Notes under the pieces: generated by a model
Databases searched by the model: none
Told to the model about the DNA's origin: nothing
Seen by the model: only the letters and a program-made list of their open reading frames with translations
Part shown: positions 1-7,995 of the stretch, piece by piece
Position numbering within the stretch: the stretch's first letter is position 1
Layout of the letters: each line of letters begins with the position of its first letter
Position numbers and translations under genes: made by a program
NCBI RefSeq assembly: GCF_003252795.1
Contig: NZ_QEPQ01000003.1
Span: 400,047 to 464,046, forward strand
Origin: Haemophilus parainfluenzae
GTDB taxonomy: Bacteria > Pseudomonadota > Gammaproteobacteria > Enterobacterales > Pasteurellaceae
Length of the DNA stretch: 64,000 bases
Reading direction: 5' to 3'

Positions 1-1
1 T

Positions 2-208
2 GTTGCTGAATATGCGAAGAGCAAACTTCAACGAAAAAATTTAGATATGATTTGTGCCAATGATGTATCGGGTGGACAAGTATTCGGACAAGATCAAAAT
101 GCTTTGCAGATCTTTTGGAAAACAGGCGAAAAAGCGTTGCCGTTGGCTGACAAAAATAAATTGGCAGAAGTGTTAGTCACAGAAATTGTTGAGCATTATC
201 ACAAATAA
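2..208 (+). CDS. coaBC: CoaBC (phosphopantothenoylcysteine synthetase/decarboxylase), C-terminal end only
   Basis: Partial gene cut by the left edge; about 68 codons remain, read in frame from base 2 to a TAA at 206-208. The residues ([16 protein letters not shown], then a lysine-rich end with VTEIVEHY) match the end of the CoaB synthetase domain, which joins cysteine to 4'-phosphopantothenate in coenzyme A synthesis. The neighbour downstream is dut, the usual coaBC-dut-slmA order of gamma-proteobacteria. An inverted uptake signal lies just after the stop (238-246). The CoaC half is outside the window. Confidence 0.88.
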   Translation, partial: VAEYAKSKLQRKNLDMICANDVSGGQVFGQDQNALQIFWKTGEKALPLADKNKLAEVLVTEIVEHYHK

Positions 209-281
209 AATAGGCTAAAAATTCGTTAGATTTTGTGACCGCACTTTTATATGACAGATTTCTTTTAAAGGATAAATAAGC

Positions 282-737
282 ATGAAAAAAATTGATGTAA
301 AAATTTTAGATAGCCGTATTGGCAATGAATTTCCTTTACCAACCTATGCAACTGAAGGTTCAGCAGGTTTGGATTTACGTGCATTGCTTGAAGCGGGCAT
401 TGAAATTCAACCAGGCGAAACTAAACTTATCCCAACAGGTCTTTCAATTTATATTGCCGATCCGAACCTTGCAGCGGTAATTCTGCCTCGTTCTGGTTTA
501 GGTCATAAACACGGTATCGTATTAGGTAACTTAGTGGGCTTAATTGATTCAGATTACCAAGGTCCATTAATGGTGTCTGTATGGAATCGTGGCCATGAAC
601 CGTTCAAAATTGAAGTTGGTGATCGTATTGCGCAGTTAGTCTTTGTGCCAGTAGTACAAGCTGAATTCAATATTGTTAGTGAATTTACCGAAACTGAACG
701 CGGTGAGGGCGGTTTTGGTCATTCAGGTAAAAAATAA
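282..737 (+). CDS. dut: Deoxyuridine 5'-triphosphate nucleotidohydrolase (dUTPase)
   Basis: Hydrolyses dUTP to dUMP and pyrophosphate, keeping uracil out of DNA and supplying dUMP for thymidylate synthesis; acts as a cytoplasmic homotrimer. The 151-residue length is that of the family. The five trimeric dUTPase motifs are visible: AGLDL at 28-32, [11 protein letters not shown] at 69-79, the catalytic aspartate segment [10 protein letters not shown] at 87-95, GDRIAQLVF at 113-121 and the C-terminal glycine-rich arm GEGGFGHSG at 141-149 that closes over substrate. An AAAGGA ribosome site precedes the ATG. slmA starts 3 bases after the stop, so the two are cotranscribed. Confidence 0.97.
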   Translation: MKKIDVKILDSRIGNEFPLPTYATEGSAGLDLRALLEAGIEIQPGETKLIPTGLSIYIADPNLAAVILPRSGLGHKHGIVLGNLVGLIDSDYQGPLMVSVWNRGHEPFKIEVGDRIAQLVFVPVVQAEFNIVSEFTETERGEGGFGHSGKK

Positions 738-740
738 ACT

Positions 741-1394
741 ATGGTAGAACAATTATCTCTCGTTGAAGTTGATGAGATTGCGGCGGAAATCAAACCGCCA
801 AAAATCGAAAAACGCACGGTAAAAGAACGTCGTCAACAAGTGTTGACGGTGCTTACCCATATGCTGCATTCTGAACGCGGAATGGAGCGGATGACGACGG
901 CGCGTTTAGCGGAAGAAGTGGGGGTGTCAGAAGCTGCACTTTATCGTTACTTCCCAAGTAAAACCAAAATGTTTGAAGCGTTGATCGATAATATCGAAGC
1001 GAATTTATTTAGCCGTATTACCACATCGATTCGCAATGAAACCAATACGATGAATCGTGTGCGTGACATTATGCAGATGATTCTCGACTTTGCGCGTAAA
1101 AACCCTGGTTTGACACGTATTTTGACCGGACATGCATTGATGTTTGAAGAGCCGCTTTTACAGGCTCGTGTCGCTCAATTTTTTGATCGTCTTGAAATGC
1201 AATTTGTGAATATTTTACAAATGCGAAAATTACGCGAAGGGCGGGGTTTTAACGTGGATGAACGTATTATTGCGGGGCATTTAGTGACGCTTTGTGAAGG
1301 GCAGTTTATGCGTTATGTTCGTACAAACTTCCGTTTAGGTGCAAATCAAAGTTTTGAACAGCAATGGCGTTTTCTTGAACCACTTTTTGCTTAA
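741..1394 (+). CDS. slmA: Nucleoid occlusion factor SlmA (TetR family)
   Basis: A 217-residue TetR-family DNA-binding protein. In the family SlmA binds chromosomal SBS sites and blocks FtsZ ring assembly over the nucleoid. The helix-turn-helix is at about 52-71 ([20 protein letters not shown]), followed by the all-helical dimerisation and FtsZ-binding body. Position directly after dut, with only three intervening bases, is the conserved neighbourhood and supports the name over a generic TetR call. The yheU gene follows at once, so dut-slmA-yheU-crp may form a single run of transcription. Confidence 0.95.
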   Translation: MVEQLSLVEVDEIAAEIKPPKIEKRTVKERRQQVLTVLTHMLHSERGMERMTTARLAEEVGVSEAALYRYFPSKTKMFEALIDNIEANLFSRITTSIRNETNTMNRVRDIMQMILDFARKNPGLTRILTGHALMFEEPLLQARVAQFFDRLEMQFVNILQMRKLREGRGFNVDERIIAGHLVTLCEGQFMRYVRTNFRLGANQSFEQQWRFLEPLFA

Positions 1395-1415
1395 TTGACT
1401 TTAGTTGATAAATAT

Positions 1416-1634
1416 ATGATTATTCCGTGGCAAGAATTGCCAACAGAAACCTTAGAAAATATTGTGGAAAGTGTGGTACTTAGAGAAGGTACCGATTATG
1501 GTTCACACGAATTTTCTTTAGAACAAAAAAAACAACACCTACTAAACAAGATTCACAATGGAAGTGCAGTGATTGTTTGGTCAGAGTTACATGAATCCAT
1601 TGATATAAAAGATAAAATGGAATTTCTAAAATAA
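1416..1634 (+). CDS. yheU: YheU-family small protein
   Basis: Small cytoplasmic protein of 72 residues beginning [13 protein letters not shown], the characteristic start of the YheU (UPF0270) family. The frame is open back to a TTG at 1395, but the family begins at the MIIPW methionine, so I place the start at the ATG at 1416. Function is not known; the family is a short acidic helical protein commonly found near crp in enterobacteria and Pasteurellaceae. It sits between slmA and crp with short gaps. Confidence 0.85.
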   Translation: MIIPWQELPTETLENIVESVVLREGTDYGSHEFSLEQKKQHLLNKIHNGSAVIVWSELHESIDIKDKMEFLK

Positions 1635-1650
1635 ATCAATAGGAGCTTAT

Positions 1651-2319
1651 ATGTCAGAAAATGTCGAATTATTAGAAGAACAAAAGCCGCAGGACGATGA
1701 TCAGCAGCGAGATCCTGCTCTGGATTGGTTCCTTACTCACTGTCATTTACATAAATATCCAGCAAAATCGACCTTAATTCATGCGGGTGAAGATGCCAAT
1801 ATTTTATATTTCTTAATTAAAGGAACCGTGATGGTTTCATCGAAAGATGATGAAGGCAAAGAGATGATCTTATCTTATTTAGGTGCTGGACAATTTTTTG
1901 GTGAAGCAGGTTTATTTGATGAAGGCTCGAAACGTTCTGCTTGGGTGAAAACGAAAACGCCTTGTGAAATTGCAGAAATTTCCTATAAAAAATATCGTCA
2001 GCTGATTCAAATTAATCCTGAGATTTTAATGTTCCTTACCGCTCAGTTATCAAAACGCCTGCAAAATACATCGCGACAAGTGACAAACTTGGCCTTTTTG
2101 GATGTGGCAGGACGTATTGCTCAGGCGCTTATGCATTTAGCAAAACAACCTGAAGCTATGACGCATCCTGATGGTATGCAGATTAAAATTACACGTCAGG
2201 AGATCGGTCAGATGGTAGGCTGTTCGCGTGAAACCGTAGGGCGAATCATTAAGATGCTGGAAGATCAAAATCTCATTCATGCACACGGCAAAACCATTGT
2301 GGTTTATGGCACAAGATAG
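1651..2319 (+). CDS. crp: cAMP receptor protein, global transcription regulator
   Basis: cAMP-binding activator that in Haemophilus controls sugar use and competence. The 222-residue protein has an N-terminal extension of about 13 residues compared with the E. coli protein, then the cyclic-nucleotide beta-roll with the phosphate-binding segment [16 protein letters not shown] at 83-98, the C helix, and a helix-turn-helix near 181-204 with the recognition helix CSRETVGRI. The Arg-Glu...Arg pattern is that of proteins reading TGTGA-N6-TCACA. AGGAG precedes the ATG at good spacing. A strong terminator follows. CRP-type sites matching this protein occur in the window at 4395-4410 and 57557-57572. 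Confidence 0.97.
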   Translation: MSENVELLEEQKPQDDDQQRDPALDWFLTHCHLHKYPAKSTLIHAGEDANILYFLIKGTVMVSSKDDEGKEMILSYLGAGQFFGEAGLFDEGSKRSAWVKTKTPCEIAEISYKKYRQLIQINPEILMFLTAQLSKRLQNTSRQVTNLAFLDVAGRIAQALMHLAKQPEAMTHPDGMQIKITRQEIGQMVGCSRETVGRIIKMLEDQNLIHAHGKTIVVYGTR

Positions 2320-2320
2320 C

Positions 2321-2359
2321 AAAAATAACCGTCTCTAATCAGACGGTTATTTTGTTTTT
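2321..2359 (+). terminator. Rho-independent terminator of crp
   Basis: A perfect 13-bp stem, AAAATAACCGTCT at 2322-2334 with AGACGGTTATTTT at 2341-2353 and a 6-base loop, followed by a T-rich run. It begins directly after the crp stop codon. Confidence 0.93.
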
Positions 2360-2443
2360 GTTACATTGATGTGATAGTTGAAATGTCTTTGTTAATTTTT
2401 ATACGAAAAGCGAAAAAATACTTCTTTTAGTGCAATATCTTAA

Positions 2444-2472
2444 TTGACAAAATTGCGGAAGACTTCTATCAT
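2444..2472 (+). promoter_or_regulatory. Strong sigma-70 promoter for a non-coding RNA
   Basis: Consensus -35 TTGACA at 2444-2449, a 17-base spacer and a -10 TATCAT at 2467-2472, giving a predicted start near 2479. There is no protein-coding gene downstream on this strand before nagE, which is on the other strand. A promoter this close to consensus, isolated from genes, is typical of stable RNA genes. Confidence 0.75.
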
Positions 2473-2478
2473 AATACT

Positions 2479-2690
2479 GCCTTCCAACGTGGTTTGTTTG
2501 GAAGTCAGGATTGGTCTCCTGAATATAATAAGTGGCTTTTAAAAGATACTTAATCTTTTAATTTTATATCGCAGACTGGAACCCCAGAGATGCTTTAAAT
2601 CTATGGTGGGCTAGGTAGAAATCCCGCAGGGATGCGATGCAGTAAGCCACTTGCTGTTAAGACCAATTCTGCTTAGTTCCACCACCCTTC
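2479..2690 (+). ncRNA. Putative structured non-coding RNA, family not recognised
   Basis: No ORF fits here but the sequence is full of nested complementarity. Seen directly: ATTGGTCT (2510-2517) with AGACCAAT (2660-2667); AAGTGGCTT (2530-2538) with AAGCCACTT (2644-2652); ATCGCA (2568-2573) with TGCGAT (2633-2638); inside these, hairpins AAAAGAT/ATCTTTT (2541-2559), CTGG/CCAG (2576-2587) and ATCCC/GGGAT (2621-2633); outside, GGAA with TTCC and GTGG with CCAC. All long-range pairs are properly nested, giving a rod with a branched tip of about 200 nt. No classic terminator follows at once, so the 3' end is uncertain. I do not recognise the conserved motifs of tmRNA, RNase P RNA, 4.5S RNA or enterobacterial 6S RNA, and no gene follows that a riboswitch would control. 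Confidence 0.6.
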
Positions 2691-2782
2691 AAAACAATCT
2701 TCAATTTTCAAACATTCATCAAAATCACTTCAAACGAGAAATTCTCGGTTAAAGTGCGGTCATTTTTTACTTTATTTTTGGC

Positions 2783-2816
2783 AAAAAAATACCGACCCAT
2801 TTATGAGTCGGTATTT
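2783..2816 (-). terminator. Rho-independent terminator of nagE
   Basis: Stem AAATACCGAC (2787-2796) with GTCGGTATTT (2807-2816) and a 10-base loop; read on the minus strand it is followed by seven T residues. It lies just beyond the nagE stop. Confidence 0.88.
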
Positions 2817-2829
2817 CATTTGGTGTATT

Positions 2830-4296
2830 TTATTTTACTTTTTGTTTCATGGCTTCTGCCACAAGTTCAGCTTCAGGGCCGAGAACCACTTGTAAGCCAT
2901 CGTTACCGATTTTCACGATACCTTTTGCGCCAAGAGACTTAAGCTGTTCTTCATTAATTTTGTGTTGATCCACTAAGCTCAAACGTAAGCGAGTGATACA
3001 AGCATCAATATTTTTGAAGTTATCTGCACCACCTAAAGCATCAATAAATTTGACCGCTCTTTCTTCGCGAGATTGGCTTGCAGCTGGTTGTGCTGCAGTC
3101 GTTTCTTCCGCTTCTTCTGTGCGACCTAATGTTTTTAAGTTGAACGCTTTAATTGCAAAACGGAATACCACGTAGTAAATCACGAAGAATACTAAGCCTT
3201 GTACGATGAGCATATACCATTCAACCGCTAATGGGTTGCGTGATGAAAGCACCATATCCACAAGACCTGCACTGAAACCGAAGCCTGCGATCCAATGCAT
3301 TGTCGCCGCGATAAAGACGGAAATACCGGTTAATACCGCGTGGATGAAGTAAAGCACTGGCGCAACAAACATGAAAGAGAATTCTAATGGTTCAGTGATA
3401 CCAGTAAAGAATGAGGCAAATGCACCCGCAAGCATAATGGATGCAACTTTCGTTTTTTGGCTTGGTTTAGCACTGAGGTAAATCGCTAATGCCGCACCCG
3501 GTAACCCGAACATCATGACAGGGAAGAAACCGGCTTGATACATACCGGTTACACCAACTGTTGCAGTACCCTCAGCAAGTGATTTAGCACCACCTAAGAA
3601 GTTTGGAATATCGTTGATACCGGCCACGTCAAACCAGAATACAGAGTTTAATGCGTGGTGTAAGCCAACCGGAATGAGTAAACGGTTGAAGAAACCATAA
3701 AGACCCGCACCAACTGCACCTAAATCTTTAATGCTTTCACCGAATGATACTAAACCGCCGAAAATATATGGCCAGATGTAAAGTAATACGAAGCTGAGAA
3801 GCATCATGACAAAAGATACAACAATCGGCACGAGACGTTTTCCGCTAAAGAAGGAAAGCGCTTTTGGCAATTCTACTTGATAGAAGCGGTTATAAAGTTC
3901 AGCCGAAATCACCCCGATCAAAATCCCAATAAATTGGTTATTGATTTTCCCGAAAGCAGCGGGCACTTCACTTACATCGATATGTTGTAGCTGAGCAACA
4001 CTGCCAGGTGAAAGTAGAGTGGTTACCACATAGTAACCTACTAAACCTGAAAGCGCAGCGGAACCATGTTTGTCCTTAGATAAACCGAAAGCAACGCCAA
4101 CGGCAAAAAGCAGGCCCATGTTATCGATGATAGCACCGCCTGATTTAATTAAAAATGCAGCAAGTTGACTGTTTGCACCCCAGCCATCAGGGTCAAGCCA
4201 ATAACCGATACCCATCAGTACAGCAGCTGCTGGTAAAACAGCGACAGGTACCATTAAGGCCTGCCCAATTTTTTGCGCATAACCTAACACATTCAT
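2830..4296 (-). CDS. nagE: PTS N-acetylglucosamine-specific IIC-IIB permease
   Basis: Imports and phosphorylates GlcNAc at the inner membrane. Of 488 residues, about 1-390 form the EIIC membrane domain (hydrophobic helices, conserved NRLLIPVGLHHALN and ITEPLEF segments) and about 410-488 the EIIB domain with phosphorylated Cys433 in NIDACITRLRL. There is no EIIA domain, so it needs a separate glucose-type EIIA (Crr), unlike the fused E. coli NagE. AGGAG precedes the ATG. It is divergent from nanE-nanK-siaR-nanA-nagB-nagA, whose last genes process its product GlcNAc-6-P, which favours GlcNAc over glucose as substrate. In H. influenzae the sialic acid transporter siaP/siaQM occupies this place, so this is a substitution. 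Confidence 0.88.
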   Translation of the reverse strand: MNVLGYAQKIGQALMVPVAVLPAAAVLMGIGYWLDPDGWGANSQLAAFLIKSGGAIIDNMGLLFAVGVAFGLSKDKHGSAALSGLVGYYVVTTLLSPGSVAQLQHIDVSEVPAAFGKINNQFIGILIGVISAELYNRFYQVELPKALSFFSGKRLVPIVVSFVMMLLSFVLLYIWPYIFGGLVSFGESIKDLGAVGAGLYGFFNRLLIPVGLHHALNSVFWFDVAGINDIPNFLGGAKSLAEGTATVGVTGMYQAGFFPVMMFGLPGAALAIYLSAKPSQKTKVASIMLAGAFASFFTGITEPLEFSFMFVAPVLYFIHAVLTGISVFIAATMHWIAGFGFSAGLVDMVLSSRNPLAVEWYMLIVQGLVFFVIYYVVFRFAIKAFNLKTLGRTEEAEETTAAQPAASQSREERAVKFIDALGGADNFKNIDACITRLRLSLVDQHKINEEQLKSLGAKGIVKIGNDGLQVVLGPEAELVAEAMKQKVK

Positions 4297-4313
4297 TTTT
4301 TTCTCCTATTTAT

Positions 4314-4319
4314 ATTATA
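4314..4319 (-). promoter_or_regulatory. nagE -10 element
   Basis: On the minus strand the sequence reads TATAAT, 18 bases upstream of the nagE start codon, with the 17-bp palindrome 4324-4340 lying directly upstream where the -35 to -10 spacer would be. Inferred promoter; the -35 is not obvious. Confidence 0.5.
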
Positions 4320-4323
4320 AGTA

Positions 4324-4340
4324 ATGAAGTATTACTTCAT
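4324..4340. promoter_or_regulatory. Inverted repeat, probable SiaR operator 1 (nagE side)
   Basis: Perfect 17-bp palindrome ATGAAGTA-T-TACTTCAT, overlapping the nagE promoter. Its core is TGAA-N7-TTCA. The same core with the same spacing recurs at 4416-4430 in the same intergenic region. RpiR-family regulators bind such palindromes, and the regulator SiaR is encoded within the adjacent operon, so SiaR is the natural candidate; direct binding is inference. Confidence 0.6.
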
Positions 4341-4394
4341 ATTTTAAAGTAAAAAAAAATATTTTGTATAGATGTTGTCACTTTATCTTAAATT

Positions 4395-4410
4395 TGAGAA
4401 GCCGATCACA
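4395..4410. promoter_or_regulatory. CRP binding site
   Basis: TGAGA-AGCCGA-TCACA matches the TGTGA-N6-TCACA consensus at nine of ten core positions, with A/T-rich flanks. Its centre is about 70 bases upstream of the start predicted from the TATAAT at 4461-4466, a class I activator position. It lies between the two operator-like palindromes. Confidence 0.65.
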
Positions 4411-4412
4411 AA

Positions 4413-4433
4413 TTTTGAAATTAAACTTCAAAA
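4413..4433. promoter_or_regulatory. Inverted repeat, probable SiaR operator 2 (nanE side)
   Basis: TTTTGAA-N7-TTCAAAA, a perfect 7-bp-arm palindrome with the same TGAA-N7-TTCA core as the palindrome at 4324-4340. It starts 3 bases after the CRP site and lies some 40-60 bases upstream of the predicted nanE start. Confidence 0.58.
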
Positions 4434-4460
4434 AATATTTTTTTATGGCGTATGTTTTAT

Positions 4461-4466
4461 TATAAT
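4461..4466 (+). promoter_or_regulatory. nan operon -10 element
   Basis: TATAAT 52 bases before the nanE ATG. The region 17 bases upstream lacks a good TTGACA, which agrees with dependence on an activator such as CRP. Confidence 0.55.
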
Positions 4467-4518
4467 GATGAAAGAGCCAAAAGGACACCAAGTGTTACTG
4501 TCTAACATAGGAGTTTAT

Positions 4519-5208
4519 ATGTCGAAATTATCACATAATGAAGTCTTAGATAAAATCAAATTTGGTCTTATTGCTTCTTGTCAGCCTGTCGATGACGGCC
4601 CGATGGATAAACCAGAAATCGTGGCGGCGATGGCGCAGGCTTCTGTTATTGGTGGCGCAGCCGGATTGCGCATTGAGGGCGTAGAAAATCTCAAAGCAAC
4701 ACGCCCTACCGTGAATGTACCGATTATTGGTATTGTGAAACGAGATTTACCTGACAGCCCAGTGCGAATTACCCCATTTTTGCATGATATTGAAGATTTA
4801 GCGAAAGCGGGTGCAGATATTATTGCTGTGGATGGAACAAATCGCCCTAGACCGGTAGATATTGAAAGTGCGGTCAAAAAAATCCACGAATTAGGCTGTT
4901 TGGCTATGGCGGATTGTTCGAATTTAGAAGAAGGCTTGTACTGCCAAAAATTGGGTTTTGATATCGTGGGGAGTACGATGTCAGGCTATACAGGTGGCGC
5001 TGTGCCGGAAGAACCGGATTATCAATTAGTCAAAGATTTGAAAGCCGCAGGCTGTCGTGTCATGGCGGAAGGACGTTATAACACCCCTGAGTTGGCGAAA
5101 ACAGCAATTGAAATTGGTGCTTATTGCGTGACAGTTGGTTCTGCATTAACGCGTTTAGAGCATATTGTAAGCTGGTTTGCTAAAGCCATTCATTCAGCAA
5201 AAAAATAA
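4519..5208 (+). CDS. nanE: N-acetylmannosamine-6-phosphate 2-epimerase
   Basis: Converts ManNAc-6-P to GlcNAc-6-P in sialic acid catabolism. A TIM-barrel protein of 229 residues, the length of the E. coli enzyme. The family signatures [14 protein letters not shown] (near 15-28), [16 protein letters not shown] (near 74) and the C-terminal [10 protein letters not shown] and TVGSALTR phosphate-binding segments are present. The frame is open upstream to 4372, but the ATG at 4519 has an AGGAG at proper spacing and gives the family start [11 protein letters not shown], so I use it. First gene of the operon; nanK begins 11 bases after its stop. It contains an uptake signal (4866-4874) read as Ser-Ala-Val. 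Confidence 0.95.
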   Translation: MSKLSHNEVLDKIKFGLIASCQPVDDGPMDKPEIVAAMAQASVIGGAAGLRIEGVENLKATRPTVNVPIIGIVKRDLPDSPVRITPFLHDIEDLAKAGADIIAVDGTNRPRPVDIESAVKKIHELGCLAMADCSNLEEGLYCQKLGFDIVGSTMSGYTGGAVPEEPDYQLVKDLKAAGCRVMAEGRYNTPELAKTAIEIGAYCVTVGSALTRLEHIVSWFAKAIHSAKK

Positions 5209-5219
5209 AGGAAGAAGAG

Positions 5220-6158
5220 ATGTCATTAACAGTGGATAGTGGTCAAGCATTACAGCGTTGTTTGGCATTAGATATTGGTGGCACGAAAATTGCTTCTGCT
5301 ATTGTGAAAAATGGCGAAATTGAGCAACGAAAACAGATTTCCACGCCACAAGATGATGCCGCGCAAGCCATGCATCAAACTCTTGCTCAGTTGCTAAAAG
5401 AATATGAAGGACAGTTTGATTATGTTGCCGTTGCTTCAACGGGCATTATTAATCAAGGCATTCTGACTGCACTTAACCCAAAAAACTTGGGTGGATTAGC
5501 CCAATTTCCGCTAAAAGACAGCATTGCGCAGCATACTGATAAACCTATTGGGTTGCTTAATGACGTGCAAGCTGCAGCCTATGCAGAGTATCAACTACAA
5601 AATCCTGATGATGTGCAAAACTTTACCTTTATTACGGTTTCCACAGGCGTAGGTGGCGGTTTAATTTTAAATCATCGTTTGCTCACTGAGCCAAACGGCA
5701 TTGCAGGGCATATAGGTCATACTTTGGCCGATCCTAATGGCCCCGTTTGCGGCTGTGGTCGCCGTGGTTGTGTCGAAGCCATTGCATCAGGTCGAGCTAT
5801 TGAAGCAGTTTCTTCTCAATGGGATGATCCTTGTGATCCGAAAGAAGTTTTTGCACGTTTTCGTCAAAATGATGAAAAAGCAACTGCACTTGTCACACGT
5901 TCAGCTCAAACCATCGCGAATTTAATTGCAGATTTGAAGATTGGGTTAGATATGCAGAAAGTCGTAGTTGGCGGTAGTGTCGGATTAGCAGAAGGTTATT
6001 TACCGTTGGTTCAATCTTTATTAAGTGAACTTCCTGCTGTTTATCATTGTGAATTAGAAAGTGCTAAATTCGGGCAAGATGCTGGCTTGATTGGTGCAGC
6101 TTACTGGGTAAAAGATTGCTTATTACAAGCAAAAAATACGGGAGTGGTTTATGGCTAA
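5220..6158 (+). CDS. nanK: N-acetylmannosamine kinase (ROK family)
   Basis: Phosphorylates ManNAc to ManNAc-6-P with ATP. ROK-family features are all present: ATP-binding DIGGTK at 18-23, catalytic Asp115 in LLNDVQAA, GHIGHT at 163-168 and the zinc site C177-G-C-G-R-R-G-C184 followed by VEAIASGRAIE. At 312 residues it carries a short N-terminal extension before the beta strand compared with the H. influenzae enzyme as I recall it; the ATG is chosen because AAAGGAAG precedes it and no later Met fits. The 3' end overlaps siaR by 8 bases, so translation is probably coupled. Confidence 0.94.
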   Translation: MSLTVDSGQALQRCLALDIGGTKIASAIVKNGEIEQRKQISTPQDDAAQAMHQTLAQLLKEYEGQFDYVAVASTGIINQGILTALNPKNLGGLAQFPLKDSIAQHTDKPIGLLNDVQAAAYAEYQLQNPDDVQNFTFITVSTGVGGGLILNHRLLTEPNGIAGHIGHTLADPNGPVCGCGRRGCVEAIASGRAIEAVSSQWDDPCDPKEVFARFRQNDEKATALVTRSAQTIANLIADLKIGLDMQKVVVGGSVGLAEGYLPLVQSLLSELPAVYHCELESAKFGQDAGLIGAAYWVKDCLLQAKNTGVVYG

Positions 6159-7017
6159 AAATGGCAATATTTTAAATACCATCAGCTCGTTATATCGCAG
6201 TTTAACGAAAACTGAAAAGAAAATTGCGGATGCGATTTTATTGAATCCTGATCTTGCGGTGCAATGTCCTCTAGCTGAAATTGCGGCTCATTTAGAAGTT
6301 GGGGAAGCGACCTTTGTGCGTTTTTGTCGTACTCTCGGCTTTAAAGGATTTAGTGATTTTAAATTGGAATTATCCATCGAGCTTGCGACGAAAGATGGCA
6401 AAGATAACACCGTATTAGATTCAGATATTACCGATTCTGATAACTCCTTGAATATTGCACATAAGCTGAAATCTGCCATCAATAACGTGATGGATGAAAC
6501 CATTAATTTATTAGATTTTGAGCAGTTGGAAGAGGCAGTAAAAGCCATTCAGCAAGCAAATCGTGTCTTTTTATTTGGTGTGGGCACATCGGGTATTACT
6601 GCGGAAGATGCCAAAAATAAACTAATGCGTATCGGTGTGCAAGTGGATGCGACAGGTAACAACCATTTTATGTATATGCAGGCATCTTTATTGACGAAAA
6701 AAGATGTGGCAATTGGTTTGAGCCATTCCGGTTATTCTCAAGAAACCACTCATACCATGAAAATCGCCAAAGAAAATGGCGCCAAAACCATTGCGATTAC
6801 ACACAGCTTGCGTTCTCCAATCACTGAATATGCCGATCTGGTTTTAGTGAATGGCAATAAGCAAGGCAAGTTACAAGGCGACTCTATCGGCACGAAGATT
6901 GCTCAATTATTTGTATTAGATTTAATTTACGCTTTATTGGTACAGGCATCACAGGAAAGTGCGGTCAAAATAAAGCAAAAAACATTAAATGTCATTTTAG
7001 AACAACGTATTAAATAG
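6151..7017 (+). CDS. siaR: SiaR, sialic acid-responsive transcription regulator (RpiR family)
   Basis: RpiR-type regulator of 288 residues: N-terminal helix-turn-helix domain (about 1-77, with LAEIAAHLEVGEATFVRFCR) and a sugar-phosphate-binding SIS domain (about 120-260, with FLFGVGTSG and IGLSHSGYS). In H. influenzae SiaR represses the nan operon and sialic acid transporter together with CRP, with glucosamine-6-phosphate reported as a co-regulator (from memory). Its position inside nanE-nanK-siaR-nanA-nagB-nagA matches. Two matching palindromes lie in the nagE-nanE gap. An uptake signal near its end (6957-6965) encodes Ser-Ala-Val. Confidence 0.92.
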   Translation: MAKNGNILNTISSLYRSLTKTEKKIADAILLNPDLAVQCPLAEIAAHLEVGEATFVRFCRTLGFKGFSDFKLELSIELATKDGKDNTVLDSDITDSDNSLNIAHKLKSAINNVMDETINLLDFEQLEEAVKAIQQANRVFLFGVGTSGITAEDAKNKLMRIGVQVDATGNNHFMYMQASLLTKKDVAIGLSHSGYSQETTHTMKIAKENGAKTIAITHSLRSPITEYADLVLVNGNKQGKLQGDSIGTKIAQLFVLDLIYALLVQASQESAVKIKQKTLNVILEQRIK

Positions 7018-7026
7018 GAGAGAAAA

Positions 7027-7905
7027 ATGCGTAACTTAAAAGGTATTTTTAGTGCGTTATTAGTATCATTCAATGAAGATGGCTCTATCAATGAAAAAGG
7101 CTTGCGCGAGATTATTCGCTATAACATTGATAAGATGAAAATTGATGGTTTATATGTAGGCGGCTCAACAGGTGAAAACTTCATGCTTTCTACGGAAGAG
7201 AAAAAACAAATTTTCCGTATCGCGAAAGATGAAGCAAAAGACCAAGTAGCGTTAATCGCACAAGTGGGTAGCGTGAATTTACATGAAGCAGTGGAATTAG
7301 GTAAATATGCAACGGAATTAGGCTATGACAGTCTTTCTGCGGTAACTCCGTTCTACTACAAATTCAGCTTCCCTGAAATTAAACATTACTACGACACCAT
7401 TATTGCGGAAACAGGCAATAACATGATCGTGTACTCAATTCCGTTCTTAACAGGTGTGAACATGGGTATTGAGCAATTCGGCGAACTTTATAAAAACCCG
7501 AAAGTGCTTGGTGTGAAATTTACCGCTGGGGACTTCTATTTATTAGAACGTTTGAAAAAAGCTTATCCAAATCACCTCATTTGGGCTGGTTTTGATGAAA
7601 TGATGGTACCTGCAGTCTCTTTAGGCGTGGATGGTGCGATCGGTAGTACATTCAACGTTAATGGTGTACGCGCAAGACAAATCTTTGAATTAACCAAACA
7701 AGGTAAATTGGCTGATGCCCTTCAAGTTCAACACGTGACCAATGACCTTATCGAAGGCATTTTAGCGAATGGCTTATATCTCACTATCAAAGAGTTATTG
7801 AAACTAGATGGCGTGGATGCAGGTTATTGCCGTGAGCCAATGACAGCGAAGGCGACGCCAGAGCAATTAGCGAAAGCGAAAGAGTTAAAAGCAAAATATT
7901 TATAA
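7027..7905 (+). CDS. nanA: N-acetylneuraminate lyase
   Basis: Cleaves N-acetylneuraminic acid to ManNAc and pyruvate through a Schiff base. The 292-residue TIM barrel has the pyruvate carboxylate-binding GGSTGE at 45-50, catalytic Tyr136 in IVYSIP and Schiff-base Lys164 in GVKFTAGD. These assign it to the DapA/NanA superfamily, and the sialic acid neighbourhood decides for NanA over dihydrodipicolinate synthase. AGGAG lies upstream of the ATG, and it starts 9 bases after siaR. A stable hairpin follows before nagB. Confidence 0.96.
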   Translation: MRNLKGIFSALLVSFNEDGSINEKGLREIIRYNIDKMKIDGLYVGGSTGENFMLSTEEKKQIFRIAKDEAKDQVALIAQVGSVNLHEAVELGKYATELGYDSLSAVTPFYYKFSFPEIKHYYDTIIAETGNNMIVYSIPFLTGVNMGIEQFGELYKNPKVLGVKFTAGDFYLLERLKKAYPNHLIWAGFDEMMVPAVSLGVDGAIGSTFNVNGVRARQIFELTKQGKLADALQVQHVTNDLIEGILANGLYLTIKELLKLDGVDAGYCREPMTAKATPEQLAKAKELKAKYL

Positions 7906-7931
7906 ATTAATGGAAAAGTGACCGCACTTAC

Positions 7932-7964
7932 TTCTTTCCTCTCTCTATAGCGGGGAGGAAAGAA
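7932..7964 (+). other. Intercistronic hairpin between nanA and nagB
   Basis: Perfect 10-bp stem TTCTTTCCTC (7932-7941) with GAGGAAAGAA (7955-7964), 13-base loop, no T-run after it. It divides the nan part from the nag part of the operon and could stabilise or process the transcript. An inverted uptake signal lies just upstream at 7921-7929. Confidence 0.5.
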
Positions 7965-7995
7965 TGTCTGTGTGGTACCGATAAGGAAGGTTATT

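Noticed and set aside
1395..1415. TTG start for yheU directly after the slmA stop
   Set aside because: The family begins at MIIPWQ, the ATG at 1416; the extra seven residues match nothing.
2479..2690. Assignment of the structured RNA as 6S RNA
   Set aside because: It is rod-like and the right size, but the conserved enterobacterial 6S sequence blocks are not seen, its tip is branched, and 6S normally lies beside zapA and ygfA. Left unassigned.
2754..2942. Open frame on the plus strand in the crp-nagE gap
   Set aside because: It crosses the nagE terminator, runs into nagE antisense and has no ribosome site.
4352..4360. Run of nine A residues in the nagE-nanE gap as a phase-variation tract
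   Set aside because: Short for promoter phase variation and not placed in a spacer between good -35 and -10 elements; no tetranucleotide repeats of the Haemophilus contingency type were seen anywhere in the window.
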